Part shown: positions 1 to 8,845 of the stretch, in pieces
Numbering within the stretch: position 1 is the first letter of the stretch
How the letters are laid out: each line of letters starts with the position of its first letter
Assembly: GCF_052117125.1 (NCBI RefSeq)
Contig: NZ_JBQKJT010000002.1
Location: 200,815-264,814, forward strand
Direction: 5' to 3'
DNA length: 64,000 nt
Source: Avoscillospira_A sp052117125
GTDB taxonomy: Bacteria > Bacillota > Clostridia > Oscillospirales > Oscillospiraceae
Made by a program: the position numbers and the translations under genes
The notes under the pieces: model-generated
What the model was told of the DNA's origin: nothing
What the model saw: the letters and a program-made list of their open reading frames with translations, nothing else
Databases searched by the model: none

Positions 1-658
1 ACTCCATGGCCGCCGCCGCCTGTTCAATATTCAGGTCGGTGGTGTCCAGGTGGACGGCGTCCTTGGCCGGACGCAGGGGCGCGATCTTGCGGTTCCTGTC
101 CTGCTCGTCCCGGGCGATCAGGTCCTTTAAAACCTTCTCATATTGGACCTTCTCCCCCTTGGCCGTCAGCTCGTCAAAGCGGCGGCGGGCGCGCACCTCC
201 GGGTCCGCCGTCAGGAAAATCTTCACATCGGCCCCCGGCAGCACCACCGTACCGATGTCCCGGCCATCCATGACCACATTATGGGTCCGGGCCAGCTGGC
301 GCTGCATATCCAGAAGATAGTCCCGGACCACCTTCTGGGCCGAGATCACCGAGGCAATTTTCGACATCTCCGGGGTACGGATATCGTCGGTGACGTCCCG
401 GCCATTGAGCATCATATGCTGGAGACCGTCGGCGTCGTACTCGATTTGAATATTCACATCACCAATCAGGCGGGTAATGCCGTCGGTGTCCTTGGGACCG
501 ATGCCGTAAAAGTCCATATGGTAGCCCACGGTCCGATAGATGGCCCCGGTATCCACATAGACAAAGCCCAAGTCCTTAGCCACTCTCCGGGCCATGGTAC
601 TTTTTCCGCTGCCGGCAGGGCCGTCGATGGCAATGGCGTAGTTGCGTTTCGTTGTCAT
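1..658 (-). CDS. cmk: Cytidylate kinase, 3' end cut by window edge
   Basis: Phosphorylates CMP/dCMP to the diphosphate with ATP in the cytosol (pyrimidine salvage and nucleotide supply). The first ~219 codons are visible, nearly the whole usual ~225-residue length. The N-terminus reads MTTKRNYAIAIDGPAGSGKS, with the P-loop GPAGSGKST near residues 13-21, followed by the family segment YVDTGAIYRTV and, later, MDGRDIGTVVLPGADVKIFL. The start ATG overlaps the stop of the upstream flavoprotein gene by 4 bases (ATGA), so the two are probably translationally coupled. The C-terminus lies outside the window. Identification rests on motifs and is firm. Confidence 0.95.
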   Translation of the reverse strand, partial: MTTKRNYAIAIDGPAGSGKSTMARRVAKDLGFVYVDTGAIYRTVGYHMDFYGIGPKDTDGITRLIGDVNIQIEYDADGLQHMMLNGRDVTDDIRTPEMSKIASVISAQKVVRDYLLDMQRQLARTHNVVMDGRDIGTVVLPGADVKIFLTADPEVRARRRFDELTAKGEKVQYEKVLKDLIARDEQDRNRKIAPLRPAKDAVHLDTTDLNIEQAAAAME

Positions 659-1911
659 TTCGTATCCTCCTTAACGGCCCCGGCGGCGGCCCGTCCCGCG
701 GCGCGGCCGGTGGCCCAGGCAATCTGTAAATTGAAGCCGCCGGTATAGGCGTCCACGTCCAGCAGTTCCCCGGCCAGATACAGGCCGGGACATTTCTTCG
801 ATGCCATGGTCTTGGGGTCCACCTCCGACACCTTGACGCCGCCGGCGGTGACAATGGCCTCCTTGACGGGCCTGGCTCCGGTGACCGTGAGGGTAAACCG
901 TTTCATGGTTTCCAGTAACGTCCGCCGCTGCTGTTTGGTGACGGAGTGGACCTTCTCCGCCGGGTGGATGCCCGTCCGGGCCACCACCACGGGAATCATG
1001 CTGCTGGGCAGCAGATCGCCCAGGGCGTTTTCGAAATCCCGGTTCTGGTACTTCTCAAAATCCCGCAGAATGCGCTCATCCAGCTTTTTCTCGTCCAGGG
1101 CCGGTTTCAAATCAATTTCAATGGTATAGGAATCCTTTTCCTTCCGGTGGGCGCTGGCCGACAGGATCGTGGGGCCGGACACGCCGAAGTGGGTAAACAG
1201 CAGCTCTCCAAAGTCCTCGAAGGCCACCTTCCCCTTCTGATTTTTCATGCGGACGGCCACATTGCGCAAACTCAGACCCATCATGGCCCGGCATTCATCG
1301 GCCTCGGCCACCTCCAGCGGCACCAGGGAACCGCGAGGCTCCACAATGGTATGGCCCACGGAAGCGGCCATGTCGTAGCCGTCGCCGGTGGAGCCGGTCA
1401 GCGGATAGGAGCAGCCCCCGGTGCATAAAATAACCCGCCCGGCTGCAAAGGTCCCCTGATCGGTGATGACGCCGGTCACCGCGCCGTCCGCTGTTTGCAG
1501 CGACTGGACGTGGGCCGTCACCACCCGGACGCCAGTGCGCTTCAAGTACGCCCGCAGGGCGTCAATGACTGACGCGGCCTTGTCACTCTCCGGAAAAACC
1601 CGGTTGCCCCGCTCCACCTTGAGACGGCATCCCAGGCCCTCAAAAAAGGCCATGACCTCCTCCGGCGGGAAGGCTTCCATGGCGCTGTATAAAAACCGAC
1701 TGTTGCGGGGGACGTTCTGCAAAACCTCCTGAGGCGTGCAGCAGTTGGTGACATTGCAGCGGCCCTTGCCGGTGATGTACAGTTTCTTGCCCAGGCGGTC
1801 GTTGTGCTCCAGAAGCACCACCCTGGCCCCCAGCTCCGCCGCCGTACCGGCGGCCATCATTCCGGCGGCCCCGGCGCCCACCACCAGGACGTCAGTTTTC
1901 CATTCGTTCAT
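655..1911 (-). CDS. NAD(P)/FAD-dependent oxidoreductase, HI0933/BaiN-like
   Basis: Predicted cytosolic flavoprotein of 418 residues. A Rossmann FAD motif (GAGAAG, residues 12-17) is followed by the family signature GKKLYITGKGRCNVTN (41-56), and near the C-terminus by GLYLAGELLDVDAYTGGFN, all typical of the HI0933/YhiN/BaiN family. Bile-acid 7-dehydroxylation BaiN belongs to this family, but most members have no defined substrate, so no specific reaction is claimed. An in-frame upstream extension exists; the ATG at 1911 is preferred because the protein then begins just before the Rossmann fold. It overlaps the end of the RpiR gene by 20 bases and the start of cmk by 4, indicating one transcript. 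Confidence 0.85.
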   Translation of the reverse strand: MNEWKTDVLVVGAGAAGMMAAGTAAELGARVVLLEHNDRLGKKLYITGKGRCNVTNCCTPQEVLQNVPRNSRFLYSAMEAFPPEEVMAFFEGLGCRLKVERGNRVFPESDKAASVIDALRAYLKRTGVRVVTAHVQSLQTADGAVTGVITDQGTFAAGRVILCTGGCSYPLTGSTGDGYDMAASVGHTIVEPRGSLVPLEVAEADECRAMMGLSLRNVAVRMKNQKGKVAFEDFGELLFTHFGVSGPTILSASAHRKEKDSYTIEIDLKPALDEKKLDERILRDFEKYQNRDFENALGDLLPSSMIPVVVARTGIHPAEKVHSVTKQQRRTLLETMKRFTLTVTGARPVKEAIVTAGGVKVSEVDPKTMASKKCPGLYLAGELLDVDAYTGGFNLQIAWATGRAAGRAAAGAVKEDTK

Positions 1912-2755
1912 AGGCTTCGTACTCTTCCCAAATCTGTTCCAGCTCCTCATACGTCCGGGACAGGTCGTTTTCATTCTTGCGGCCCACGGATACAATGAGG
2001 GCGTTGATGACGCTCATGGGCGCCACCAGGGAGTCCACAATGGACACCATATCGCTCTTGGCCAGCAGCACATGGGTGGCCACCCGGGCGCCCGGCGCCT
2101 CCGGCGTATCGGTGATGGCCACCACCGTGGCCCCGGCCTTGCGGCAAAAATCCATGGCCTTGATGGTGCGGCTGGAATACCTGGGAAAGCTGATGCCGAT
2201 AACCACATCCTGCGGGCCAACATGGACCAGCTGCTCCAGCATTTCACTGATGGAATAGGGCTCCACCAGACGCACATGGTGGAGCATATTGCGCAGATGG
2301 AAGTTGAGGAAGGTGGCCAGGGCCATGGAGGACCGGACACCGATGATATAGATGGTCCGGGCGGCCATCATCCGCTCCACCACCTGATCGAACACCTGCC
2401 GGTCCAAGGCTTCGCCGGTCATGCGCAGCGTCTCCATATCCGACTGGAGCACCATGGACACCACATCCTGATTGCCCAGCAGGTCATTGATGACGCCCAT
2501 GCGCTGCACCGACGTGAGCTTGTTGCGAACCATTTCCTGCATGGCCTTCTGCATGGCCGGGTAGCCGTTGTAGCCCAGCTCCACGGCAAAGCGCACCACC
2601 GTGGATTCACTGACACCCACGGTCTTGCCCAGACGGCTGGCCGTCATAAAGGCGGCCTTGTCGTAGGACTCCATGATGTATTCCGAAATGCGCCGCTGCC
2701 CTTTGGAAAAGGTGGGCAGATCCTTTTGAATTTTGGAAAGGATATCCGTTGCCAT
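1892..2755 (-). CDS. MurR/RpiR family transcriptional regulator
   Basis: Predicted DNA-binding regulator of sugar or amino-sugar metabolism, 287 residues. The N-terminal ~75 residues form an HTH_6 domain (ISEYIMESYDKAAFMTASRL, then GVSESTVVRFAVELGYNGYP), and the C-terminal half is a SIS sugar-phosphate-binding domain (ARTIYIIGVRSSMALATFLN, IGISFPRYSSRTIKAMDFCR). The ATG at 2755 is preferred over an upstream in-frame start because it follows GGAAAGGGG and lies downstream of a good promoter. It overlaps the next gene by 20 bases. No sugar catabolic genes are adjacent, so the effector and targets cannot be read from context. Confidence 0.9.
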   Translation of the reverse strand: MATDILSKIQKDLPTFSKGQRRISEYIMESYDKAAFMTASRLGKTVGVSESTVVRFAVELGYNGYPAMQKAMQEMVRNKLTSVQRMGVINDLLGNQDVVSMVLQSDMETLRMTGEALDRQVFDQVVERMMAARTIYIIGVRSSMALATFLNFHLRNMLHHVRLVEPYSISEMLEQLVHVGPQDVVIGISFPRYSSRTIKAMDFCRKAGATVVAITDTPEAPGARVATHVLLAKSDMVSIVDSLVAPMSVINALIVSVGRKNENDLSRTYEELEQIWEEYEAYERMEN

Positions 2756-2797
2756 GTTGTACCATCCCCTTTCCTGGTATGTAGTGTATTTTACTGT

Positions 2798-2826
2798 ATG
2801 ATACGGGGTTTCCCGAAAATTTGCAA
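2798..2826 (-). promoter_or_regulatory. Promoter for the RpiR-flavoprotein-cmk genes
   Basis: On the minus strand TTGCAA, a 17-base spacer and TATCAT, about 40 bases ahead of the RpiR start codon. It implies that RpiR and the two genes behind it can be expressed independently of the scpAB-dacF operon upstream. Confidence 0.6.
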
Positions 2827-2834
2827 GAAAAACT

Positions 2835-3545
<711 letters not shown>

Positions 3546-3552
3546 TGCATTC

Positions 3553-4647
3553 CTACCCTTTCAAAAGCCGCTCCAAAAAGGAACGCGGCCTGTCCGGCAG
3601 CACCGCCGCCGCCGTGTCGTAGATCAGTTCTGTCCGGGCCAGAACGGTTTCACCCACCCGGACCTCCGCCCAGCCCGCCGTATCTCCGGCCCGGACCGGT
3701 GCAAAAACCATCTGGGGCAGACAGACGGTGACCGTTGGCGTCTCCTCCGGCAGCAGGGCGCAGGACAAATCCCCCCGGACGCGGCAAGCAGCGGTCTCCA
3801 CTGTGCCGCCGACGATGGGCACGCTGCCCAGCATCGTACCGTCCGTCAGCGCCGTGTGGGCCGTCAGGCGGGAAAAGCCGTCGTCCAGCAGCTTACTATG
3901 GTCATTCCAGTCGTCGGGAGCGTTGATGGTCACGGCAATGAGCCGTCTCCCCTGCTGTTCCGCCGCGCTGACCAGCAGCCGCCCGGCGGCCTTGGTAAAG
4001 CCGGTCTTAACGCCTATGGCGCCCTCGTACTTCCACAGGAGCTTGTTGTGGTTGGTCAGCTGCCGCTGTCCCACCGTATACGTTTTGGTGGAGACCACCT
4101 GCCGGAACGTGTCGTTTTCCAGCGCCGCCGCCGCCAGCACCGCCAGATCATGGGCCGTGCCGTAGTTTCCCTCGTCGTCGAGGCCGTTGGGGTTGGCAAA
4201 ATGGGTTTCCGTCAGTCCCAGTTCTGCGGCCTTTTCATTCATCCGGTCCACAAAGTCCTCCACGTCCCCCGCCAGATGGAGGGCCAGCGCCACGGCGGCA
4301 TCGTTGCCCGAATGGAGCATGAGACCGTAGAGCAGCTGCTCCACGGTCAGCCGTTCCCCGGCCTTGAGATACAGGGAGGACCCCTCGATACCCACGGCTT
4401 CCGGCGGGATGGTCACGGTTTCCGAAAGCCGTCCCGACTCCGCCGCCAGCAGCCCCGTCATGATCTTGGTGGTGCTGGCAATAAGGCTTTTTTCGTGGCT
4501 GTTCTTCTCATAGAGGACCTGGCCCGTGGCCGCGTCCATCAAAATGGCGCTGCGGGCCGAAAGCGTACCCACGGCTCCCGCCGCGGTGCTCAGCAAAAGG
4601 ACGGCGGACAGGAAACTTGCCGCCGCCCACTGCATCCGTTGTTTCAT
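3553..4647 (-). CDS. dacF: D-alanyl-D-alanine carboxypeptidase (PBP5/DacF family)
   Basis: Exported serine peptidase that trims the terminal D-Ala of peptidoglycan pentapeptides, 364 residues. An N-terminal signal peptide (about 1-25, Ala-rich core ending AAGA) precedes the penicillin-binding fold. All three active-site motifs are present: STTK (58-61), SGN (113-115) and KTG (214-216). A C-terminal PBP5_C-like beta domain follows from about 270, but I see no clear C-terminal amphipathic anchor. The neighbours scpAB and ytfJ match the Firmicutes dacF/dacB locus; a role in spore or septal peptidoglycan is inference. Confidence 0.93.
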   Translation of the reverse strand: MKQRMQWAAASFLSAVLLLSTAAGAVGTLSARSAILMDAATGQVLYEKNSHEKSLIASTTKIMTGLLAAESGRLSETVTIPPEAVGIEGSSLYLKAGERLTVEQLLYGLMLHSGNDAAVALALHLAGDVEDFVDRMNEKAAELGLTETHFANPNGLDDEGNYGTAHDLAVLAAAALENDTFRQVVSTKTYTVGQRQLTNHNKLLWKYEGAIGVKTGFTKAAGRLLVSAAEQQGRRLIAVTINAPDDWNDHSKLLDDGFSRLTAHTALTDGTMLGSVPIVGGTVETAACRVRGDLSCALLPEETPTVTVCLPQMVFAPVRAGDTAGWAEVRVGETVLARTELIYDTAAAVLPDRPRSFLERLLKG

Positions 4648-4695
4648 CGTTCATCACCGGTAACAGTATGCACTGCCGGGGATGGAGTATGCCTG

Positions 4696-5109
4696 TTAAA
4701 ATTCGCCGGTCTCGTCGATGTCTTTCGGTTTTTTGTCCTTTTTAAGCAGTTCAGAGAGCTTGTCGGTCAGGTCCGGCAGCAGTTCGATGATGCGGTCCAG
4801 GGAGGATGCCGCAGGGGCCACCACCGGCAGCATCCGTACCGATTCGCCCTTGATGACGATAAAGGACACGGGCTGAATGGTGACGCCGGCGCCGGCGCCG
4901 CCGCCGAAGGGGTTGGTACCGTCGGCGGAGGTGTGCTTGGACACATAATCGCTGCCGCCGCTGGCAAAGCCGAAGGACACCTTGGACACGGGGATAATGG
5001 TCACGCCGTCGGGCGTGGTAATGGGCTCACCGATGACGGAATTGGTATCCACCATGGAGCGGATTTTCTCCATATTGACGCCCATCATGTCGGAAAGAGG
5101 ATGACTCAT
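4696..5109 (-). CDS. ytfJ: GerW family sporulation protein YtfJ
   Basis: Small protein of 137 residues with the YtfJ/GerW pattern: a conserved N-terminal helix (SDMMGVNMEKIRSMVDTNSV), then VIGEPITTPDGVTIIPVSKV and a Gly-rich segment with FGFASGGSDY and FGGGAGAG. In Bacillus the protein is spore-associated and affects germination; its biochemical activity is not established. It follows the DUF2953 gene by one base, and the same ytfI-ytfJ pairing occurs in Bacillus, which supports both names. Its presence argues that this organism belongs to a spore-forming lineage. Confidence 0.92.
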   Translation of the reverse strand: MSHPLSDMMGVNMEKIRSMVDTNSVIGEPITTPDGVTIIPVSKVSFGFASGGSDYVSKHTSADGTNPFGGGAGAGVTIQPVSFIVIKGESVRMLPVVAPAASSLDRIIELLPDLTDKLSELLKKDKKPKDIDETGEF

Positions 5110-5110
5110 A

Positions 5111-5710
5111 TTACTGCACCGCCTTTTTCTTGTATTGTAGGAACACGGGAATCAGGCGGCACAGCGCCTGTAAGCCCAGCCACAGGGCCGTGCCTACCCG
5201 CAGTCTGACACGCATCTCCAGCAGCAGCCGGAGACGGTCGGAATGGTAATCACAGAGCACCTCCGCCTGCCGGTGGGCAATGCGGAAGCAGTTGTGAAGC
5301 ACCGGGTCCAGGGACCCGATCAAAGCCCAGGCCTTTCCATACTGCAAAGCCGTATGGGCCGCGTCCTTGCCGCCGCAGCGGACGCAGAGAAACAGCTCCG
5401 GGACCAGGAGCTTTCGCCGCATCTGCCCCAGCAAATCCAGCAGAATGGACAACAGGGGTTTAAGCAGCTTCCAGTTGAACTTCCCGGACTTCTTTGGTTC
5501 GGGCGGCTTGTCCGGGTCCGTCCGCCGCGCTTTTTTCGGCTTGGGCGGCTTTTTCGGCTTTCGCCGCCGGGGTTCCATGGGATAGCGGAACACCGTCACC
5601 GGTCCCACGCTGGCCGCCGCTTCCAGCGTCCCGTCGTCGTACCGGAACCACACGCCCAGGGGCAGCGCCAGAATCAGCAGCACCAGGGCCGCGGCCACGG
5701 CAGCGATCAT
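5111..5710 (-). CDS. DUF2953 membrane protein (YtfI-like)
   Basis: A 199-residue protein with one N-terminal membrane helix (about 2-20, AAVAAALVLLILALPLGV), then a basic Pro/Lys-rich linker (RRRKPKKPPKPKKARR) and a C-terminal domain containing FLCVRCGGKDAAHTALQYGK, typical of DUF2953. The Bacillus counterpart YtfI sits beside YtfJ, as here. Function is unknown; a sporulation role is guilt by association. Its start overlaps the end of scpB by 4 bases, so it is probably translated by coupling. Confidence 0.8.
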   Translation of the reverse strand: MIAAVAAALVLLILALPLGVWFRYDDGTLEAAASVGPVTVFRYPMEPRRRKPKKPPKPKKARRTDPDKPPEPKKSGKFNWKLLKPLLSILLDLLGQMRRKLLVPELFLCVRCGGKDAAHTALQYGKAWALIGSLDPVLHNCFRIAHRQAEVLCDYHSDRLRLLLEMRVRLRVGTALWLGLQALCRLIPVFLQYKKKAVQ

Positions 5711-6285
5711 ACGGTTCCCTCCTCCTTCGATACCTCCGGCAGCTGCAACTGCTGGCCCTCGGGAATGTGGATATCCGCCTTTTCAATGGGCGGCAGGTCC
5801 TCCAGCCCCGTCAGGCCGAAGGTCCGCAGAAACACCGGCGTCGTCTCATAGAGAATGGGCCTGCCCGGCACGTTGAGCCGTCCGGCCTCGGTGATCAGCT
5901 GCTTGCCCAGCAGGGCGCTGACGGCGTAGCTGCTGTCCACGCCCCGCAGCTGTTCAATATAGGCTTTCGTCACCGGCTGGTAATAGGCCACAATGGTCAG
6001 CGCCTCCAGCTGGGCCGGGGACAGCCGGGGCGGCTTGCGGGTCTCCAACGCTTTCGTCACCACGTCGGCCATCTCGCCGGAGGAACACATCTGGTAGGCG
6101 TCCTCCAGGCGGACAATGCGGATGCCGAAGCGCTCGTAATTCCACCGGCTCATGAGAGATTGGGCCGCCGTGTGGATTTCCTCCTCCGACACCCCCGCCG
6201 CCATGGCCATGCGCGACGCGCCCACCGGCTCTCCGGCGGCAAACAGAATGGCCGCCACCGCCCGTTCGATTGCAGTTTGTTCCAT
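5707..6285 (-). CDS. scpB: Segregation and condensation protein B
   Basis: Subunit of the SMC-ScpAB condensin complex that compacts and segregates the chromosome. The 192-residue length is normal. The N-terminal winged helix begins AIERAVAAILFAAGEPVGAS, and the second contains the typical LSPAQLEALTIVAYYQPVTK and IEQLRGVDSSYAVSALLGKQ. ScpB dimerises and wraps the ScpA kleisin, encoded 11 bases upstream. It overlaps the DUF2953 gene by 4 bases, so the pair is joined to the sporulation-type genes downstream in one transcript. Confidence 0.96.
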   Translation of the reverse strand: MEQTAIERAVAAILFAAGEPVGASRMAMAAGVSEEEIHTAAQSLMSRWNYERFGIRIVRLEDAYQMCSSGEMADVVTKALETRKPPRLSPAQLEALTIVAYYQPVTKAYIEQLRGVDSSYAVSALLGKQLITEAGRLNVPGRPILYETTPVFLRTFGLTGLEDLPPIEKADIHIPEGQQLQLPEVSKEEGTV

Positions 6286-6296
6286 TTTGGCCTCCT

Positions 6297-7109
6297 CTAT
6301 TCCTCAGAGCTGCCGAAGGGCTGTCCGTCCACGGTTCCCTGGGGCATTTGGAGAAAGGTCACATCGGCGTCGCCGCCGCCGTCATCTTCCACCCGGACGG
6401 AAGCCAGCTTGCACAGTTCCAGCACCGCCAGAAAAGTTGCTACCACCTCCGACCGGCTTTTGCAGCCGCGAAACAGGCTGCGGAATTTGTCCACGCCCGC
6501 TTGCAGCAGCCGCCGCAGAATGTGGGCCGCTTTCGTCACCACCGGGAACGGTTCCGCTCCCACGATGGCGGCAAAGGGATGGGTGGGCGATGCCAGACCG
6601 GCGGCGCTGCGTTCGGCCAGAGCCGCCCAGGCCGCCACCAAATCCGACGGGTCGTGACGGTACTGGTACGTCTTGTCCCGCCGCAGCGGCTCCGGCTCCT
6701 TGACAAAGAGATTACAGCCGATGTCGTTGCGGTCTGCCAGAAAGGACGCGGCCATCCGAATCTGTTCATAGGCCGCCGCCCGCTGCCGTTCCTCCAGGGA
6801 GTGGATCAGCAGCTCCATCTCCGACTGGGCTTCGGCCTGCTCCGTCACCGACAGGAGCATTTTTGTCTTGATGAGCATGAGATGGGACGCCATGGCGATA
6901 AATTCGCTGGCAATCTCCATGTCCATGCGCTTCTGCTCTTCCAGATAGGCCAGATACTGCTCCAGAATCTGCGAAATACTCACATTGCTGATCTCAATTT
7001 TGTGTTTGCTCAGCAGCAGGAAAATCACGTCCAGAGGGCCTTGGAAATCCTCCATGGCCTCGCTTTTCGTCTGCACCACGCCGGGCAGATAATAGCTTGG
7101 GGTTTCCAT
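6297..7109 (-). CDS. scpA: Segregation and condensation protein A (kleisin)
   Basis: Kleisin of the SMC condensin, bridging the SMC heads, 270 residues. The N-terminus has the ScpA pattern FQGPLDVIFLLLSKHKIEIS, followed by ISQILEQYLAYLEEQKRMDM and ASEFIAMASHLMLIKTKMLL. The C-terminal winged helix region includes RSEVVATFLAVLELCKLASV. It starts 9 bases after the site-2 protease gene and precedes scpB, the usual Firmicutes order. It most likely shares the promoter in front of the protease gene. Confidence 0.96.
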   Translation of the reverse strand: METPSYYLPGVVQTKSEAMEDFQGPLDVIFLLLSKHKIEISNVSISQILEQYLAYLEEQKRMDMEIASEFIAMASHLMLIKTKMLLSVTEQAEAQSEMELLIHSLEERQRAAAYEQIRMAASFLADRNDIGCNLFVKEPEPLRRDKTYQYRHDPSDLVAAWAALAERSAAGLASPTHPFAAIVGAEPFPVVTKAAHILRRLLQAGVDKFRSLFRGCKSRSEVVATFLAVLELCKLASVRVEDDGGGDADVTFLQMPQGTVDGQPFGSSEE

Positions 7110-7118
7110 GGGCCCCTC

Positions 7119-7811
7119 CTACCGCAGCCGCAGCAGCAGCTCGGCGGGCCACAGGGCCAGGGGCTGCAACAGATTCAGCAGGCCGGTGCGCAGATAATAG
7201 AGCGGCCCGTCCAGCCAGCCGGCCAGCAGCACCACCATCAGCAGGAGCATGCCGTACCGCTCATAGTGCATGAGCTTGGCGTAATTTTGGGACGGCAGCA
7301 CGGCAAAAAGGACCTTGGAGCCGTCCAGGGGCGAAATGGGAATCAGGTTGAACACCGCCAGACCCGCCGACAGGATGGCCACATATTCGGTAAAGGTAAT
7401 CAGCCATTGGCCCAGGCTGTTGGGTCCCCGGCGAATCAGCAGCACCATCAGCAATCCCCGGACCACCAGCGCCGCCCAGGCCAGCAGGATGTTGGAGATG
7501 GGTCCGGCCAGGGCCGTCAGGGCCATATCCCGTTTGGGATTTTTGAAATTGTTCATATTGACCGGCACCGGCTTGGCCCAGCCGAACCGTGCCACGGCCA
7601 TCATCAAAAGGCCGAGAAGGTCGATATGGCGCAGGGGGTTCAGCGTCAGCCGTCCGGCCAGTTTGGCCGTAGGGTCCCCCAGCCGGTAGGCGGCCAGACC
7701 GTGACACGTCTCATGGATGGTGATACACAGCAGGGACGCCAGAACAATGAGCAGCATTTCCGACAACCGGCCGAATTGCAGTTGATGGAGCCACGCGGTA
7801 AATCCGTGCAA
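7119..7811 (-). CDS. Site-2 protease family membrane metalloprotease (M50)
   Basis: Polytopic intramembrane zinc protease, 230 residues. The zinc motif HETCH lies at residues 33-37 inside the first long hydrophobic segment, and the partner motif NLIPISPLDGSKV supplies the third ligand Asp. Several further membrane segments follow. I place the start at TTG 7811: it has AAGGAGGGG six bases upstream, whereas the in-frame GTG at 7850 overlaps the -10 box of the operon promoter and could not be on that transcript. Heading an operon with scpA and scpB is common in Clostridia. Its substrate is unknown. Confidence 0.88.
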   Translation of the reverse strand: MHGFTAWLHQLQFGRLSEMLLIVLASLLCITIHETCHGLAAYRLGDPTAKLAGRLTLNPLRHIDLLGLLMMAVARFGWAKPVPVNMNNFKNPKRDMALTALAGPISNILLAWAALVVRGLLMVLLIRRGPNSLGQWLITFTEYVAILSAGLAVFNLIPISPLDGSKVLFAVLPSQNYAKLMHYERYGMLLLMVVLLAGWLDGPLYYLRTGLLNLLQPLALWPAELLLRLR

Positions 7812-7840
7812 AAAAGCCCCTCCTTTGGGTCGTTTTAACC

Positions 7841-7869
7841 AGTATAGCACCGGCCCGGCCCTTTTGCAA
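7841..7869 (-). promoter_or_regulatory. Promoter of the protease-scpAB-dacF operon
   Basis: Minus strand TTGCAA, 17 bases, then TATACT with an extended -10 (TGC before the box). Transcription should start near 7834, which leaves a leader of about 23 bases to the TTG start at 7811. Confidence 0.7.
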
Positions 7870-7967
7870 GGGACAGGCGGGCGGCAGGAAATTTCTCACG
7901 CCGCCACTATCCAAGGGCGGTAAAATCTGTTACAATAGACAAAAATAACGGGAAGGCGGGATACCCC

Positions 7968-8195
7968 ATGGCATTGGTCTACTATGAGACCGGCATCCAG
8001 TTCCTCGGCCCCGAGGGCCACAGCGATTATCTCAACGTGTTTGTCACCCAGTCGGAAGAGGAGGCCCGGCGGGCCTACGGCAAGGACCGGCGCAATTATC
8101 TGGCCCGGCTGACCTTGGACGACGACGGCAGTCACACGGAGTTCTGGAACAGGGGGACGGGCTGTTGGGAGCCCCACGAACCAACCTTGAAATAA
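7968..8195 (+). CDS. Small hypothetical protein, 75 residues
   Basis: A short acidic soluble protein beginning MALVYYETGIQFLGPEGHSD with no signal peptide or membrane segment. It has Asp/Glu- and aromatic-rich segments (LTLDDDGSHTEFWNRGTGCW) and no recognised motif. GGAAGGCGGG lies before the ATG, and TACAAT at 7931-7936 could be a -10 box. It is the only plus-strand gene between two minus-strand operons and ends just before a strong hairpin shared with engB. Its standalone context, ribosome site and downstream hairpin support a real gene; the function is unknown. Confidence 0.65.
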   Translation: MALVYYETGIQFLGPEGHSDYLNVFVTQSEEEARRAYGKDRRNYLARLTLDDDGSHTEFWNRGTGCWEPHEPTLK

Positions 8196-8201
8196 GATGC
8201 A

Positions 8202-8233
8202 ATGGCGGGTGTGTCCCAGGACACACCCGCCAT
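8202..8233. terminator. Convergent hairpin between the small gene and engB
   Basis: A perfect 15-base-pair inverted repeat with a 2-base centre (arm ATGGCGGGTGTGTCC) between two converging genes. It lacks a clear T-run on either side, so it may act as a bidirectional terminator or as an mRNA 3' end stabiliser. Confidence 0.6.
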
Positions 8234-8244
8234 ATGTTTGTCCA

Positions 8245-8832
8245 TCAGGCGTCGCCGGCCACGCTCTGGAGGATGCCCACCAAAGCGTCGCGGCCCTCGC
8301 CCTTTTCCGCGGAAAAGGCGATGATCTCCACCGATTCCGGCAGCTCCAGCGTCTGCCGGATCAGGGCCAGATTGGGCGCAATGTCCCGCTTGCGCAGCTT
8401 GTCCAGTTTGTTCGCCACAATGACAAAGGGCTTGCCGGAGTTTTTGAACCACTCCGCCATGGTCATATCGTTGGCCGTGGGCTTGTGGCGGGCGTCCACA
8501 ATCATCACGCCGTAGTCGATGAGACCCGAGGCAAAGTACGCCTCCATGAGCTTGCCCCACCGGTCTTTCTCCGCCTTGCTGACCTTGGCATAGCCGTAGC
8601 CCGGCAGGTCCACCAGATAGAGTTTCTTGTCGATGCGGAAATAGTTGATGTGGGTGGTCTTGCCGGGGGCCTCGCCCACCCGGGCAAAATTCTTCCGCTG
8701 CAAGACCCGGTTGATGACCGAGGATTTTCCCACGTTGGATTTACCGGCAAAGGCCACCTGGGGCAGGCCGTCCCGGGGGCAATCGGCAATGGCCGTGGAG
8801 GAGATGACAAACTCGGCGTTATGCAGGTTCAC
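8245..8832 (-). CDS. engB: Ribosome biogenesis GTP-binding protein EngB/YsxC
   Basis: GTPase needed for assembly of the 50S subunit, 195 residues. G1 is GKSNVGKSS (30-38), G3 is DLPGYGYAKV and G4 is NKLDKL, all in family context. The start is taken as GTG 8832, which has GAGGAGGAA six bases upstream; an in-frame upstream extension would run deep into lon and carries no family sequence. It follows lon by 13 bases, the conserved Firmicutes clpX-lon-engB order, and is probably on the lon transcript. Confidence 0.95.
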   Translation of the reverse strand: MNLHNAEFVISSTAIADCPRDGLPQVAFAGKSNVGKSSVINRVLQRKNFARVGEAPGKTTHINYFRIDKKLYLVDLPGYGYAKVSKAEKDRWGKLMEAYFASGLIDYGVMIVDARHKPTANDMTMAEWFKNSGKPFVIVANKLDKLRKRDIAPNLALIRQTLELPESVEIIAFSAEKGEGRDALVGILQSVAGDA

Positions 8833-8845
8833 ACGCTTCCTCCTC

